Part shown: positions 1-13,700 of the stretch, piece by piece | Position numbering within the stretch: the first letter of the stretch is position 1 | How the letters are laid out: each line of letters begins with the position of its first letter | Source of the DNA: Pyrocephalus nanus | Lineage: Eukaryota; Chordata; Aves; Passeriformes; Tyrannidae | Assembly (NCBI GenBank): GCA_038380795.1 | Contig: CM076261.1 | Location: 5,710,556 to 5,774,555, forward strand | Direction of reading: 5' to 3' | DNA: 64,000 nt | Position numbers and translations under genes: made by a program | The notes under the pieces: model-generated | Databases searched by the model: none | The model's input: the letters and a program-made list of their open reading frames with translations, nothing else | What the model was told of the DNA's origin: nothing

Positions 1-3000
1 CAGTAAATGAATGAATTCTGAATGAGTGCAGATCTTTCAGACCAAGAATACAATGTGAGCTATGACTGCCAGTAAGTAAGGAAAAGTACAAAGATTTCTC
101 AGAATATCAGTTTTAATAAAAGAGGAGGGAAAACTGTGAAAATGTTCTAATCAAAACCTGAGTGCAACCCTTCCTTGTTCTACTATCTCCTGCCTCTCAC
201 CCAAAGAGACTGCTACAAGCTTATTTCAAAAACTTCCAAGCAACCACATGCCTGTGAGATTAAGGATATTATTTGGGAGAACATAGAGCAACTGCCATTA
301 AGCAAGACACAAAATGCTGAACACGTATCAGGACTTAAAGTGTAAAAAGTCTATTTTGGGATAATATTCCTAGAAAAAAAATAGACAAAGAAACTCACCG
401 TAGACATGCTATCCTATTTTTATTAGTCTTTGAACAAGGTTTAGGATTTTTCTTAATGCCTCTAAACAAAATTGTACGCATTACAAGAGTTCTTCCTACT
501 GACATACTGCTTTCATCATATAGGTAATTAATCAATTATTTCCGTTCTGAGCCTTCAGAGTCTTCCTTACAGTACAGCAGGATAATTCGCATTCACTCAA
601 AAGGATGCCACTTTTGTGGCATCTAACAGTACCAATATGATTGTAAACATGCAAGAAATCTAAAACTACTTTCATACACTTAGAGCAGCCACAGAAATAT
701 TTTTCTCCATCTCAGGCTCCTCATACATTACCCAGTCATATTTATATATTTGAAAAAAAAAAATTCCTCCCTCTTCACAAGACTTACAAAGGAAGGTGAG
801 AGTTTTCCAATACAGATTTCCAATACAACTGTTTTAAAACTATCCACAGAATTACTATGCTAGGTAACATGCTAGAGAATTTTTCTCCCACAGGTTTTGT
901 AAAATAGGGTTAATGAAGATAAAAAGAACAGACTGCCATTGAGCGACTAATGAGATTAGCAGGATGGATTCTCTATCAACATTAGTCATTAATTCAATTT
1001 CATCTCTAAGTAGCTTGATGTGCAACTATAAAATTGACTGCTTGCTAGTGAAGTAATAGCTCACTTGCTAAAAAGGGAAGTCGCACTTCAACCTTTCCTC
1101 ATCTGCCCCTCTTAATGAGCTGATTTTAGCTCACTAACACAACTGGCAGAAGTCTACTTTTTTGTTGTTGTTGCTGTTTGTTTCAGTGGGTTAATAAGTT
1201 AGATTAGCTCACAAAGAAGAACATGACTAACACCAGAGTCATGAAGCACAGAGCAGCACCGCAAAGCTAGGAAAAAAAGGAGGCTGAGGCAGGGAACTGA
1301 ACATCTTCCTTCTGATGAGTAAGGTATTTGCTGCATCTATGAAACCCTAACCCAAGACAGAGAGGTAGCAATATCTCTGTTTTGCTGATTGGCAATTAAT
1401 CTTTCCCCCAAATGACAGTCATCTTTAATCTCTAACACACTGTCATTAATCATTCATGGCTACATCTTGGCCTCTTCCAAGAGTGATCTATGGTATTAGC
1501 TTACAAAGAAAAGTTGATTTCATGTCACCCAGGAGATTAAATTTGTTAAAAGAAATGTTTGACACAATCAGGAATACAAGTCTTTAATAGAATTCATAGA
1601 CTTCATTTCAATGAACAGGATTTGAGAAGTGGACATTAGCAAGGAATTCTCTATGATTTAAGTAACAACTTTTTAAAAGCTCGTAATTTCACACCATCTG
1701 CCAAGAACTGAGTTCAGATGACAAATAATCTAGTTTTTTTCTCACATATATGCTAATTGATCTTGTCTAACCACAGAAAATGACCAAAAAAACTACACAA
1801 GACCAAAGTATTCAGCCATTTTACATATCTTCTTGATTTCGTGTAGCAAGAATATCCTGTAGCAATATTATCTCTTCTACAGTACCAGTTACATTTCTGT
1901 AGCTCACAGCACAGCCACTTTTATGATCATATATAAACAGAATAACCTCTCACATGTGAGAGTTCATAACTTTTTCACTCTTACATATGAAAAGGTTATG
2001 AATTTTTGAACCGACTGAGTACTACAAACATTTCTTATTAGGAAAGAAGCTTTTTATGATCCAAGTCTTAATGCAACTGTTGTTTTGTACATTGTAAGTA
2101 AACAAAATTGTAGATAAAGGTAATAAACTATTGTACGTTATTGCTTATCAGGTTGCAGTTCAGCTTTTAACATAATGGTTCACTTGGCAAGATAAACATG
2201 TTATATAAGAAGGTTCAAACTGTAACAAGAAAATGATCCAATAGAAACGAAGCATCACTACATACCTGAGAAACATTCGATTTTATCTCAAATGCAAACA
2301 GAGCTCCAGCTGGGAGATTTTAAAATTTGGGGGTTAGGATTTGGTTTGGGTTTTGTTTCGGTTTGTCTTTCTTAAATTTTACTGTATATTGTTGGAAAAG
2401 TTGTTAGCAGTACTGAATCTGACTATAGAGAGGAACAATGTAAAGTCTTATTGTGTTAATTCTTGGAAATGCAATAGAAATAGCCTGATCACAGAATAAC
2501 GAGTAAGGCAAAGTATTTCCTTGATAACATTATTTATTTCATGCTTAATAAACATTTCTTAAATGTTCCCTTGAAAGCAGAGAGCAGTATGCCTTCATAA
2601 CCTGCTGTAAGAACCTAAAAAGCATGTGGATTTCATGTTCTGAAATTCAAGACAGAAGACTGATGGAAAAGACAAGTTCAGAAAGGGCAACGCAGTAGTA
2701 CTTCGCAATGCTGTTTAGCTTTTAAGTTTTATTTCTTTTGGCTTCTAGAATCTATATGCTGCCTGACGCAGTCAAACTCAGAACTCTGAATAAAAGCTGA
2801 AGTTAATGCAGCTCACTACTACTTATTCTTTTCCAATAGAAATTAAAAGGCTATGAATACCAGAGGTCTCAAAGCATAAAAACACTCTGTGACTTCTGAG
2901 GCTCCAGAGAGATTGGTTTTTTAAATGTTTATGCAATACTACCTTTGTTTGCAAAAATTCTAATAGCTGAATTTGTTAATACTACTAAGCTAAGTGTAGC

Positions 3001-4368
3001 CGTAACTGAAATGGGGAAAGGAATCTCTCTGTCATATCATAAAAATATTTTTTTTCTGGCAAGAAGCCATTACACTGCAAAAGACAGAAACTGAAACTGT
3101 TTTGGTTTTTTGTCTTCTTTTTTTGAGAGCATAAAACTAAATGCAAAATAAGAAAACATCTACTTCAGAAGTTCAATAACTAAAATTCTGTTCCTTCATC
3201 TGTAAAATACTTGAATCAGTTAAACTAAAATTAACCCTGCATATGCTGTTTGACTTCCTCATGTTACAGCAATGAGGAATAGAATGGCACTCAGAAATTA
3301 TGATTAAACAGTACTCCACCTCAGAGTAAGTATCTAACATGCCCGACATGACAGACAGCTGAATGTTTACATTAACATAACCTGAGTGGGAGGTTTTGTG
3401 GATAGGAATTATATTTTTTTGTACCATTTACAAAGATGTCATTTTGGCTGCCCCAAGACTAACATGTTGTCCTGAACAATTTTTTAATGTTATTCAGTAA
3501 TATCCATACACAGGGGCAAGATATAATCAAAAGCTCGTCCACAAATTTGTGTTTTCCGTGCATCTGGAATACTGCTGTAGTAATGGTAATCTGCATTTTT
3601 TGTTCTTAAAGCCAACAGCTTTTATGCAAGTGCATCCATATGAATACTACAAATCCCTAGTTCGACAACACAAAAAGAAGAATGCAAGTTACTCAAAGCT
3701 AAACTATCAGACTGCTCCACAGAGCTACAGTTTTAGAGGGCATGAATTTTAACAATCACTGGAAAAAAGTTATTTAAATGCAGATGTTATCTTACAAGAG
3801 AGAAGATATTCGTACATCCCACTTATTTTGAGATACATTTAGAGGATTAAAACATAGTTTAATGCCACATGATATACGCAGCAAAGAAGTTGTATTTCTT
3901 TCAAGAGTTTAGGTAGAAAAACAAAATAAAATCTATGCATAGCAGTGGTTTACCTCAATTTATCTCATTTTGCCTATATTTGCATGTATATAGATTTATG
4001 AGGCAGAAACTTTCCTTCAGCATAGAAAATCTTAGCAAGTGTTTTACTAGTTTCTATTTTGTACCAAGAAAAGACTGGGGGAAAAAAATGACCCTCTCAA
4101 ACAGGACCACTGTAGCATCAGGTCTGCTCAACAAAAATCTCTTTGCTCCTAAGTAAAGATTTTAATTGGGGTTTTAGAATTTCTCCTAGTACCACACAGA
4201 GCACTCATGGTACAAAAACGGGAAACAAAGTAAGTCTGTTGAACGCCTAACTGAAGTCTTCCACTATACTATATATACTATTAAATATAAGTGATCAATT
4301 TTCATAATTTTAAACTGTGCTACAGGAAATAACATACCCCTACTTAGCAATAAATCTATCACACTCAC
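1..4368 (-). other. LPIN2: presumed LPIN2 intron 1 (left part), no gene seen
   Basis: No exon with a convincing acceptor, open frame and donor was found on either strand. The short ORFs here have no coding character. The stretch is AT-rich. It contains a 16-bp palindrome at 1947-1962 and several TAAT-type homeodomain cores around 930-1500. Assignment to LPIN2 intron 1 is an inference from the minus-strand donor at 13452 and from LPIN2-MYOM1 synteny. Confidence 0.5.
1947..2002. repeat. palindrome cluster
   Basis: A perfect 16-bp palindrome (CTCTCACATGTGAGAG) at 1947-1962 is followed by a second, imperfect inverted repeat with arms TTCATAAC (1964-1971) and GTTATGAA (1995-2002). This could be the remnant of a small inverted-repeat element, but I do not recognise a family. 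Confidence 0.4.
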
Positions 4369-4455
4369 CAAGATTCCAGAAGGAACCTTTTCATGGGCAG
4401 CAGCATCACTTCTATTGGAGTCATCTTCAACAACATCCTTTTCTGAGAAATGCAT
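4369..4455 (-). CDS. candidate alternative exon in LPIN2 intron 1
   Basis: On the minus strand an open block of 29 codons (87 bp) starts with ATG directly after a pyrimidine-rich acceptor-like stretch (CCCTGTTTTCTGAG). It ends at a near-consensus donor, CTTG/GTGAGTG. The translation begins MHFSEKDVVEDDSNRSD and is acidic and polar, unlike the random ORFs around it. A second possible acceptor (TTTCTCAG) would start the exon at 4442. The length is a multiple of three, so it could be a cassette exon or an alternative start exon upstream of the usual LPIN2 start. Its position between exon 1 and the body of LPIN2 favours that gene, but I do not recognise the peptide and the start-codon context is weak. 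Confidence 0.35.
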
Positions 4456-7400
4456 CTCAGAAAACAGGGAACTAACTTTCCACAATACAGGTAAATGCAA
4501 AAATTACAGCCATAACAGAATGTTGTAGCAGCATTTCTTCTCTCTCCACAGAAGCAGAAAAATTATGTAAATCTTCTGGTCTCTCAGAGAAAACGGTTTG
4601 ATATCCTTTCCCACGCAATACTACGATTAAAAAGGAAGTGCTTCTTTAAGAAAGCTCACTTAGAAACTTCCTCACCAATAGGCTTTGCTTGAAATGTCAC
4701 AGCCCCCTTGGGCACTCCGAGATAAGTAATAACATGGGCAGACTTTGCCATATGTTTGCACTGATAGGTAATGATCTTGGTTTACATCATGTCACGTGAC
4801 TTCAGCTGAAGCTCCTCATGAAAACACGGATTTAGTTAATGATTCTTAAGTAAAGTCTACAATAGCTCGCTTGGAGACTTTTCACCCACCCACTGTTGTA
4901 ACTTCTACCACTGGTAGCAGCATTCAAAGTCCTAGTTCAGCCTGTGCACACCTAATTCAAGACTGTCTCCTGTCTCTCCATGTGCTGCTCCCTCTGCGTC
5001 ACTGTAGCAGCCACTCATGTCTGACACAACAAATTTGACAACATTTCAAGGTCTGGTGTCTGTAGGCTGTTTTCCCCCCCCTTTTCAAAACTTCATTATA
5101 TTAGTAAAGAGACAACTGACCTCGTATCAAGTTTATACTTAGCCATTAAAAAAACAATGCACACCAAAATAAACTTTTTTTCCTGTGAAAATTTTCTTGC
5201 TTTCTTTAAACTGAATTCTTAACTCAGCATAATTCGAGCATGTGGACAATACATACAAGCTTTTTGTATAATTAGCTCTATGACTGAGAATAAGAATTAA
5301 TTTTTGATCTGAGGAATTTTGAAATGTCATTACTTCTCTAAATAATATCATGGATAGCTAAAATAACAGAGAAAGAGTAGTAGTGTAAGTAAACAATTCT
5401 GCCCCTGAATGGGAGAGACAGTTTCTGAGGACCATCAATATTCCCTCAACAAAGGCACATTCTCATTACTCTAAACCCATGCATCTCCTTCCCACCTCCA
5501 GGGGGCTATAGTGTCTGCTCATAACATTGCAGAGAATTACAAGTTGAAAACATAATCTAGGACCCTATTACTAACTTCACTCTATCCTCCTCTAAGTAAA
5601 TTCATGTATTAGACTCTGATGCAAGAACAATGAATCACATTATTGGATAAAACCAAAAGGTTTGTAGGTTTCCAAAATAACTAATGAACTACACTCAAAG
5701 TCAAAACTAAATCAGTCTCGATGACAAACTCCTAAACTGAGTCTTGGGATTGCTATGTCTGCAGTAAGCTTGCAATAAACTGCTACAATCTCTGGGCCCT
5801 TTACCATACACTGAGTAAGCTCATATTTAATGAGGCTCTTTACAGGAAAAACTACTGGTTTGTTAGTAAATACAACAAGTATTTTCAAAGGATATTAAGA
5901 ATTACTAGACACACTCAAATTTCCCCTATGTGTTCATCATTCCTTCATCATGTGTGCTCCATTAAAACATTGTATAAAACACACAGTTACGAGCAAAATG
6001 GAAAGCAGATTTGTAAACAAATGCTTCTTTTTAAACATTTTTCACCAACCTTTATGTTGGGGTTTTTTCTGTGTACAATTTTCTAAGATATCTCTTCAAT
6101 TTCCATATTTTTCAGTATTTCAGACTGACATCAATTTCCTCAAAGCTTCTAAATGTGTTTTAGAAAACAGACTTTCTAGAATACAAATAAAATTGTGGTC
6201 ACTGCAGTAAGGTAAGATTTAGGCAAGAAATAAGCTTTGCACATTTAGTTAGTTTCTTGTCTTTTATTTCTCAATATTAATAAGGTAAGTAAAATATAAC
6301 TCCTGCTGAGTAAGTTTAATTACTATATTATTTACTACATTCATCACTCATGGCTAGGCTTCGCAAACGAAGATTTGAGAAGGGCTCTACCCACGCTTGC
6401 TACAATTTGCACAGGAAAATTAGCTTCAGTTTTGAAAAGCAAATACCTCAAATTCGGAAGTCTTAGAAGCAATCATTTCCAAGCAAGCTTAAAGAAACTC
6501 TTTGGTGTAGGTAGATTTTACTGTGGTTTAGTCTCAGAAAGCACATAGGAGTTTTTCCAACAGCCTCATGCAAGTTAATACTGCTGACAAAGATCATTCA
6601 CCATCCCGTGGTCTTTTTTTGATCTGCTCTTTGTGATTCCACATATCTTATCCTGTTGCTCATTAGTCAAAATCCCTGATGGGAAATATGATTCCATTTT
6701 TAAAATATACTTTTCTATTTGATTGCATTTCATTTAGTTTTACAGCATTTTGGAAATGGGAGTATTTTTTTCAACTATGCAACAGAAAATTCAGGCCAGA
6801 TTAGAAATTAAAAATACAGGGGAGGTTAGCGTAGTTAGAGCTTGATTTTGCAGATTTTCCCTCCTTTATTTACCTCTTTGCATATTCAAAACATTGCTTC
6901 AGTAGGCTACATTTGTAGTTGCAAATCAGATTTACATACCCCAGATGGTCATTAAAAAAAAAGCTCTGTGTGCCTGTGAAAACCACATTTTAGTGATTTG
7001 ATTGTACTGTACAGGAACCACAGAATAAACGTGGCCAAAAAAAGGTTACATGACATTTCCCCATACAGGACTTTCACTGGTACATGTCATTCTAAGTTTT
7101 GGAAGGAAGGAAGCAGAAATCCTAAAGACATGAGCTTCTATTAGCACACAACTCCAATTCACACACAGATCAGAATAAATATGCCAAGATGAATGGACCA
7201 AATCTTTCTCTAATTAACATATCCTAATAGACAGGGCAAGTAACAAACTTTGTTAGTGTTCCAATTGTCTCCTTCACCCCATTCTGTCCCCCATAATTTT
7301 ACTTATTATCAACCAAGACTTAAGCACCACAGTTCTCAAAGCCAGCATGCGGCATGACAGTTCTCAGTTTCACATCCCATCCTGATATTGAAAAAGGTCC

Positions 7401-10400
7401 TTTCTCCCCAAGCCTCAACTGATTCCAAAATTCCACCACACTTGTTTATTTTCAGGCACTTTTACACTTTGTCTACGGGGTGCAGACAAAGTGGAGGAAT
7501 TTCCAATTCTCCTATAGAAATTAAAAACACTTTCCTGTCCCCAAGTTCTTGATCCTAGCCCTGGTGTGAAGCATCTGCTTACTGAAACTGTAAATAAAGC
7601 TCTGCTTATTCGAGATTATGCTAAAACACATTCAATACATCTCTGATACTTCTAAGAGCAAAAGTCTTTCCATTCTCAATGTGAACTTTTAAACCCAATT
7701 CAAAGGTTAATAACTTAACCAAAATAAACTTAGACAGGAATAACAGAAGACCACCTGCCTCAGATCCCTTCTGAAAGCAACTCCAGAATTTTTCTAAGAG
7801 AAAACAGCTAGAGTTTTTCCTTTAATGGTGTGGAAACATGCACAGTGTCACTGCTTGTTAAAAAAAGTGAATATACTTGCTAAAGTTTTTCATATAAAAG
7901 CTGAAGGAAGCTAAAATATACCCTGGAATGACGTTTTCCGATTTTAGCAAATTACATGCAACTAAAAATGAAATTCTGCTCAATAATGTTGAAAAATACT
8001 AACAGGCAGTGTTACCTGCTTTTACCTGCAATTCCCTGCTGCCCAAAAAATAAAAAATAATAAAAAAGCCTTGTCACAAGTGATAATAGCATGGTACAAG
8101 AATCAAAGCAGTTAATAGATGTTAGAGGAACACTAGTGATACAAAAGCAATGTATTGTTCACTACAGTGGTGGTTAAAAAAGAATAAAATCAAATGTCTA
8201 GTTTTCCATCTAAGATACAAGATGGTAAATTCAATGCCTTCAAAATTTCCTGTCAGGTGAAATCAGGAGCCATTTAAATCAGAGTATTTTTCAGTGCAAC
8301 TTAAGTACTAATTTATCACCAGGAAAAAAAAAGATAGCAAGAAAGGAAATCTGCAGTTTATTAGGAGCTGGCTGTTTCCTAATATGTCAACAACTATATC
8401 TGTATGATCTGCTAAGAATCATGTGATTTCAGTGTTACGGTATCTGTCCTGATATTAATTTGAGCATTTTATTTTTTTTTAGTTATCTTTTTTTTCTGTT
8501 TACAAAAGAACATCAGTGAGGACAAAGAATACTTTAAGAGCTAATAAATTGATTTTTACTGTTAAAATTATCAGTTCAAGCAAAAACTTAGGTTACATGC
8601 ACACAAAATATTCTTATGCATGTGAAGACCTTAACTTCTTTCAAGGTACTGAGAAAAGAAGCTGGCTAATTCAAGAGTACAGCCGTTTGGAATCTGTATA
8701 GGAATATGCGACACCAACACCTGCCACACTTGGATGGATGTATTTTCAGCAATACAGACTCTTCTACAGCTTCATCATCCTTGGTTGAACTTATTTCCAG
8801 ACACACAACACAGAAACCAATGTGTCTGAACAGAAATTCCATTAATCTCATTTTTGCATGAGATTAGAGAAAGCAGATGAAGATTTTCCTGTATGTTTCT
8901 AAAAAGCACTAAGCATTTCCCGAGATTTCTTTCCAGGCACACAATACGCCTCAGGTATATTCATATTTTTTTACAACCTTCCAGGATTTAGAAGTCAAAG
9001 CAAAAGAACATAGCCATGTGTGCACTTATGAAATATATCCTGATCCATTAGTGGTGTACAATTTGGTTACATTTAGAATGAATATATGAATATTAATATT
9101 TGAGAACAGTACATATCTTCAGGTTGACCAGAAAGAAGAGAAATACAACTTATTCTGAGAAATACATCTATGAAATATCCAAAAAGTTCTAAATATGGTA
9201 TATATAATCAAGAAACCTTTTTCTTACTTGATAGATTCTCCATATTGTTGAACTGATGTATATATACCAAAAAAAACCAAATTTAATTTGCATATAAGAC
9301 TTGTCCGTATTATTACTAAATTGGGTAAAAATTCTAGTCTTACAGAATTCCCACGCAAAGGTATTTACCTGAGATGTTGGGAACAGAAAAATTAGATATA
9401 GCTGAGCAAAGTGGCATATGCTTACTCATTCACCTGTCCAAATCCAACTTACCTGCATTATTGAGGTAATGTAATTAATTATGTAATGACCACAGAGCTC
9501 ACATCTGTCTGAAGGATCTGTTCACCCCTAGGACACAACAGCATGTCTGCACTGTCTATATGGAACATGACAAACCTGTAAAGTGGCCTCACAGATTTCC
9601 TGTTTGTCTTTACAGGCACACTTTTTCATTTGGGGAATGAATGCCTTAAAGTCACCACTAAGTAAATTTTTTTCTTTAAATCATTGTATTTCAGTTCACA
9701 TCACAAATTAAATTCTCTTGTTAGCCAAGTAAGAGTAAATTACTTCCATTTCTAATTGAATCTCAGCTACAACTCCTTATTCGAAGCACTAATTTAAAAG
9801 AATTTTGCAAAGAATCCTTTACACATTTCCTTTAAAATGCCTTTCATAACTATAAATTCAGAAGAAGTACATTTCCTGAGGAGACAGTTATGCAGTCTAA
9901 AAAAAGATGAGTAAACCTGAAGACACCACCTAAAACCAGCTTAGCATGTTCTGGCTTCAGCCACATAGACCAACACAAAAATGTCACCTGATCCAATGGA
10001 GACTTTTCTATTTTACTTCACATATTTACATTTCTGGTATTGAATTTAAGCACTTTGGATAAAGAAATGGGCCAGTTCCTCAGCTAAAAATCTTATCTGT
10101 TCACTCAGCGCATACAGAAGCAAGGAGGAAGTGTCCCTTAGTTTCAGGAAAATGAGTGACTCGGGACTACTTCTGGCAGCTAATGTCAAATTACATTAGT
10201 GCAAAGCTGAAACAAACTAATAAAAAGGAAATATTTCACTAGGAAGGGGAAATTAGCATCCTTTACTTCCTTTGAAGTAAATTCCCTTGAAATTTAAATA
10301 CAAAAAAAAAAAAAAATCATCCAAAAATGTGCTTAAGCTTTGACCTTAAGCACAATCTGGCTTGATTTAGCATGACAGTTTCATATTAAATGAGTCTGCC

Positions 10401-12315
10401 AGCCCAAACTGAAATGCAAGAACTAATGCAACAAGCAAGATGAGACAGCAGCTAGGCAGATTAAACCCATTTTTAAGTGAAACATTTTTGTAAAAGTAGC
10501 AACATTTTTACTATGCCTTGATTGGATAATTGTATGCACAAATAAATAAAAAAAAAAAACCCTCTGCTTACCTATATAGTGGGGATATTTCCAGAGATAA
10601 CATTTTTGTGTTACTGTAGGACCTTAAACTGTAACTTCAAGGAGATAAAAGTTTCATAGAAAACATGCTCCTGATCAGCACTGCCAGATAAAAAAATCAC
10701 TGGGATACAGGATGCTACGATGCTGTGTTCTCAGAATGTGCCCAGTACAGGATGAAGACATCTAATACATGCACTTTAGATTTGAATTTGATCACAAACG
10801 TATCCCCCACTGTTTTGTATAAGCCTGAAAGCTTTTTCACTATGGATATCTGTAACATGCAGCACTGATTCTCATACCAGAAGATGTCCTTTCGTCCCTT
10901 TTCAGACAGTTACGTAGAATATATTGGTAATTCATGATATAAACAATGATTAAAAGTTAGCTTTGGCCTATATCTAATGTATTTTACAAAAAAAAAACAA
11001 CCCTCCTTGTTTTTTAGAAATTGTAACTTAAGCACAGAGATTCTATGATCACACACAGACTGTAAAAAACTGTTTTCCTGTATGCTGTGATCTTGCATTT
11101 AAGTTGCAAGTTTTGAAAAAAACATAACTTTGTGGTCTAGAGTATTAACCATGTGAGCATCTTCCAGGAAGAAAGAAACAAATGCAACTAATTTAACCTC
11201 TCACTTTGACAGAAGTTCCCAATGTGGCTTTGAACAAAACCCTTTCAGCTTTATCCGCTCCAGATTCCAATTTGTCTGCAGCAAAGACCAAGTCATAAAG
11301 CATGTAATCCAAAAAAGAGCTGCTCAGGACCTCAAGATACACAAAGAGGCATCAAGTGCAGTAAGTGCAGTTTAGATTTCCCCATAACTGATCAAGACTT
11401 TACACTAGTAGTAGGTAATGCTGGAAGTAGTGAGAAAACTCAAAAAGTTCTGAGAAACTGCAACATTTTAGGTGGATGTCTTCCAAGTAAACAGTAACAA
11501 AAAACTACACTTAATTTTGGAACAAACCAAAACATTAATTACCAAGAATAAGACAAAATTTGAACACTACCTCTATTTTTTTTACAGGCCACTAAAAAAC
11601 CCAAACATTTTGGTATGTCTGACTGAAGAGCTATGCTACAAACTTAAAAATCAGTATTGTAATTGCTAAGGAGAGCCATTGAGCACTATCTAGTTACTCC
11701 TATTGCAATTAAGAGTAATACCAGCATATCAGTCAAAACTTCTGACATCCTAAGTTCATTTAGAAACTTTTTAACTTTAGTCTATCAGTTTAATATTCTA
11801 TTACATAATAGTAATAGACTTTTAGGGAGCACCTTGGAGATCACTCCTTTACACCACTCAAGTAATGAGATCTTCCTTGATTTCGGTAAGAGATGGCAGA
11901 ACTGTTGACATCCCTGTATGTTGTGGGATGTAAGGGAACTAACTATAGCAGGGGCTAGGAGAGAAGACAAAACTGTTGGCCCGGCTGGAGCTACCTGCCT
12001 GGTATGCATACAAAAAACAGCTACGTATCTACAGAGTGACTGACATGCCCACACTTTACCAACACAAAGTCAAGGCATTTTGAGACTTTGGACTTTTCAT
12101 TACAACAGACCTGTACGTTCTTAAAATATATGTAACACTATAATTTTTTTTTTTATTTTGACATATTAAGTGCTCAGTATGTAAAATTGTTCTACTATTA
12201 CAAAGTGTAAAAGCCCCAAAACAACCAATGAAAGAAAACATAACAAAAACACCAAACAAACAAAAAAACCCCAAACAAACCAACAAACAAATAAAAATCA
12301 CCCCCAAAAAAAAAG
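4456..12315 (-). other. LPIN2: presumed LPIN2 intron 1 (middle part), no gene seen
   Basis: This is AT-rich sequence without a supported exon on either strand. All ORFs are short and lack splice signals or recognisable domains. One CTCF-like motif is noted separately at 5495-5506. The region just before 12315 (about 12220-12315) is an A/C-rich low-complexity tract abutting a CR1 fragment. Confidence 0.5.
5495..5506 (+). promoter_or_regulatory. CTCF-like motif, forward
   Basis: CCTCCAGGGGGC differs from the usual CTCF core CCACCAGGGGGC by one base. It lies within the presumed LPIN2 intron. Binding is not shown by sequence alone; a genome contains many such matches. Confidence 0.3.
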
Positions 12316-12370
12316 AGCTGTACTTCGATGATTTCTGTGGGTCCCTCAGCACAGGATATTCTATGATTCT
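12316..12370 (+). mobile_element. CR1 LINE 3'-end fragment
   Basis: The stretch reads GAGCTGTACTTCGATGATTT, then GTGGGTCCCTCAGCACAGG, and ends in ATTCTATGATTCT. This is the typical 3' terminus of avian CR1 elements, whose 3' ends carry ATTCTATG-type short repeats. The copy is short and 5'-truncated, in plus orientation. Confidence 0.75.
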
Positions 12371-12728
12371 ACAGCTTAAGTTCTGTAGGATTGTCTATCA
12401 TCTTCTCTGACAGTATCCTGAATAATACCATATATCATGATGGGATGTGGCTAACAAATTTTCTCGTAACAACAATGGAATTTTGATGGGGGGGGGGAAG
12501 GAGGAGAAGAAAGTAACCAGATGATAGGCACGTACAAAGTGCAGCCACAACACAGGTATATTTATGACATCATTCTGCTGGATGTAAACGCACGGGTTTA
12601 AACGGCATGGTGCCTTGCTCTATTAGAAATCGTTGGTGCCTACTACATGCACTCAGTGACCCCTTGATGAGAAGAAAAACGCAGTTCACACGAATTAAGC
12701 CAGACGTAAACTTGGCAAAACCCGAAAT

Positions 12729-12732
<4 letters not shown>

Positions 12733-12762
<30 letters not shown>
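12733..12762. repeat. (AC)15 microsatellite
   Basis: There are fifteen uninterrupted AC units just downstream of the CpG island, inside the presumed LPIN2 intron 1. The length is likely polymorphic. Confidence 0.95.
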
Positions 12763-12766
<4 letters not shown>

Positions 12767-13451
12767 CCAAAAAAAAATAAAAGAGGCAGGGAATGTAGTG
12801 CCACTTCAGACCCCCCAGAGCTGCAGGGACAAACACGAAAGGCAGGGGCGGAGCGCAGGGTGTTCATAGTCCAGCTTAGAAATGCATCCCCCCCGTGGAG
12901 GGGAAGGCGCTGGGGCAGCAAGGCAAGGCAAGGCAAGGCGCGCATCCCGGTCCGCCAGAGCGGCACCGCCAGGCAGCGCCGGGAACACCGTCGTTCCCGG
13001 GCGGTCCCGCCGCCCCCGTGTCGCGGCGGGGCGGCAGCGCCGGGCGTCACCCGCGGGGCCAGCGGGGCAGCAGCCTCCGCCCCCGCGCTGCCCGGCGGCA
13101 CACCCGGCAGCCAGGGCACGGCAGGGGATGCTTCCTCTTCCCTCCTCCAGCCTGGGCTGCGGGAGCCGTGGGCAGCGGCGGGGACGGAGCGCAGGCACCC
13201 CCGTCCGGGCGGCCCCGCTTCCCAGCGACGGTTCCAAGGAGGTTCTCGTCGTTCCCTGCCCGGAGAGCAAGCCCGGCCTGGCAGCCAGGGCAGGCCCTGC
13301 CACGCTCTCCCTCCGCTCGTCCGTCCCTCCCTCCCTCCCTGTGTCCCTGGCAGTCGCCCGGGCTCGCCCGGCGCTGCCGCCTCTCTCCCGCACCCGGGCA
13401 CGGACACCCCGCCCCGAGCCGACCCGGCGGCAGCGGCCCCTTCCCGCTTAC

Positions 13452-13700
13452 CTCGAGAGAGGCCCGGCGGGGGACGGCGCCACCCGAGGCAGGACGGACG
13501 CACGGCTGGCTCCGAGGATGGATGGATGGATGGATGGAGGGCGGGACGGGAGCGGGATCCGGGAGAGCCGCGCTCGGCCGGGTGCGAACTGCGTCAAGCG
13601 CCGGCCGTTGCTGCAGCGCGTGCACGCGCGCGCGCGCGCTCCCGGCTGGCGGCGGGCTGCGGGGGCGCGCCTCGCCCCGGGCGCCACGTGACCTGGGATC
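13452..13700 (-). other. LPIN2: presumed LPIN2 exon 1 (non-coding), 5' end uncertain
   Basis: On the minus strand CTCGAG/GTAAGC is a near-perfect splice donor, putting the end of a first exon at 13452. The transcription start cannot be fixed; 13700 is only a guess, placed next to the E-box. LPIN2 encodes a phosphatidate phosphatase (lipin-2) that makes diacylglycerol and also acts as a nuclear co-regulator. Its first exon is usually untranslated and its ATG lies in exon 2, which would be beyond the left edge. The exon carries a GGAT repeat and CG-rich tracts. Confidence 0.55.
13516..13538. repeat. (GGAT)n short tandem repeat
   Basis: GATG/GGAT tetranucleotide units run without interruption for about 23 bases inside the presumed 5' untranslated exon, a place where length change could alter the leader. 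Confidence 0.9.

Noticed and set aside
8516..8851. Pair of opposing ORFs of 61 codons
   Set aside because: There is no splice signal, no domain and random composition; ORFs of this size are expected by chance.
1..13452. Body exons of LPIN2 (N-terminal lipin domain)
   Set aside because: I looked for the conserved start (MNYVGQL) and other lipin motifs on the minus strand and found none; they must lie beyond the left edge.
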